From NCBI GenBank assembly GCA_900548695.1, contig URLC01000010.1, positions 1 to 21,904 on the forward strand: DNA of 21,904 nucleotides. The letters are read 5' to 3'. This stretch comes from an uncultured Mycoplasmatota bacterium (GTDB taxonomy: Bacteria; Bacillota_I; Bacilli_A; RF39; UBA660). Under the pieces are notes generated by a model. That model had not been told where the DNA came from, made no database searches, and worked only from the letters and a program-made list of their open reading frames with translations. This document shows, piece by piece, positions 21,575-21,904 of the stretch (position 1 is the first letter of the stretch; the number at the start of each line of letters is the position of its first letter). The position numbers were made by a program, and so were the translations under genes.

Positions 21575-21904
21575 GTGCAAGAAGATATATATAAACAAGC
21601 CATATTAGAATGGAAAAGACTACATCCTGATAAAAAAAATTTAGAAATTCCTGCCAAAGAAATAATAGAGTTAGAAGGAATAGGGCCAGTTAATATTGGG
21701 ATAAAAATAGCGACCTTAAGAAGTATATATAAAGCCCAACAAGAAGGAAAATTAAATAATAAATATAAACCATTAACGGAAGAAGAAATAGCTTGGTATA
21801 ATGAACAATATATGATATGGGATTATGAAAAATATCAAACAGAAATATATAAACAAGCCATATTAGAATGGAAAAGACTACATCCTGATAAAAAATATTT
21901 AGAA
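21575..21904 (+). CDS. Start of a tandem-repeat protein with helicase-associated-like 86-aa units (cut by window end)
   Basis: GTG 21575 follows AGGAGG (21563-21568) by six bases, and 110 codons are visible without a stop. The product opens MQEDIYKQAILEWKRLHPDK and comes back to IYKQAILEWKRLHPDKK after exactly 86 residues, so the gene is built of tandem units. Within a unit, VNIGIKIATLRSIYKA...LTEEEIAWYNEQYMIWD resembles the helicase-associated (HA) domain pattern of 'LG.W...qR.ay..g.Lteeqi..L...gm.Wd', a DNA-binding-like helical module. The match is by eye and moderate. No helicase core is seen at the N-terminus. It begins 28 bases after thrS without a terminator, so it may be under T-box control. 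The rest lies outside the window. Confidence 0.75.
   Translation, partial: MQEDIYKQAILEWKRLHPDKKNLEIPAKEIIELEGIGPVNIGIKIATLRSIYKAQQEGKLNNKYKPLTEEEIAWYNEQYMIWDYEKYQTEIYKQAILEWKRLHPDKKYLE
21587..21904 (+). repeat. In-frame direct repeat, period 258 bases
   Basis: The segment from about 21587 to 21646 recurs at 21845-21904 (offset 258 bases, 86 codons) with only one or two differences in about 60 bases. The near-identity at DNA level, including silent positions, shows a recent duplication or ongoing homogenisation. The second copy is cut by the window end. Confidence 0.9.

Noticed and set aside
1..21904. CRISPR arrays, insertion sequences, tRNA or rRNA genes, prophage parts
   Set aside because: I saw no spaced short repeats, transposase motifs, terminal inverted repeats, cloverleaf-type sequence or phage genes. 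The only sizeable direct repeat is the coding one at the right end.

Overview
The window is AT-rich (roughly 30 % G+C by eye) and nearly all genes lie on the + strand, with short gaps, purine-rich Shine-Dalgarno (SD) sites and small hairpin terminators. Gene content (FtsW, GdpP-like DHH protein, ComEA/ComEC, DnaI, M23 endopeptidase, SMC, T-box controlled ThrRS) points to a low-GC Bacillota with a cell wall and a reduced genome. My inference is an uncultured gut Bacilli lineage of the RF39/Erysipelotrichales type near the root of Mollicutes. The standard code fits (tryptophan is TGG and no in-frame TGA is needed), but none of the 17 visible gene ends uses TGA.

Layout. 1-1696: the 3' end of a large Cys-rich surface protein with Ig-like and thrombospondin-type-1-like repeats, then a small membrane-anchored protein. 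1697-2012: a 316-base gap with a terminator and the pnp promoter. 2013-6186: pnp, a membrane-anchored NodB-fold protein that has lost its catalytic residues (same place as Bacillus ylxY), and a lipoprotein behind a perfect sigma-A promoter. 6287-10810: an SMC with shortened arms, then a 504-aa HEXXH protein of unknown role. 10811-11640: two - strand genes, peptide deformylase and a 50-aa YjcZ-like peptide. 11757-14152: ftsW with an odd start, and a stand-alone DHH/DHHA1 phosphoesterase. 14207-16874: comEA-comEC, overlapping. 16914-18689: dnaI and an M23 peptidase. 18697-21904: a promoter and threonine T-box leader driving an unknown 267-aa gene, thrS without its TGS domain, and the start of a gene with 86-residue tandem repeats cut by the window end.

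How it fits together. Much of the window is housekeeping: RNA decay (PNPase), chromosome organisation (SMC), replication initiation (DnaI), N-terminal protein maturation (Def), septal wall synthesis and wall cleavage (FtsW, M23), DNA uptake (ComEA/ComEC) and threonyl-tRNA supply. pnp-ylxY and dnaI...thrS echo Bacillus gene order. The parts least explained by known biology are the TSP1-like surface protein, the dead deacetylase, the lipoprotein leader, the HEXXH protein, the unknown gene in the thrS operon and the tandem-repeat gene after thrS. Several short gaps share one design, in which the terminator of one gene overlaps the promoter of the next.
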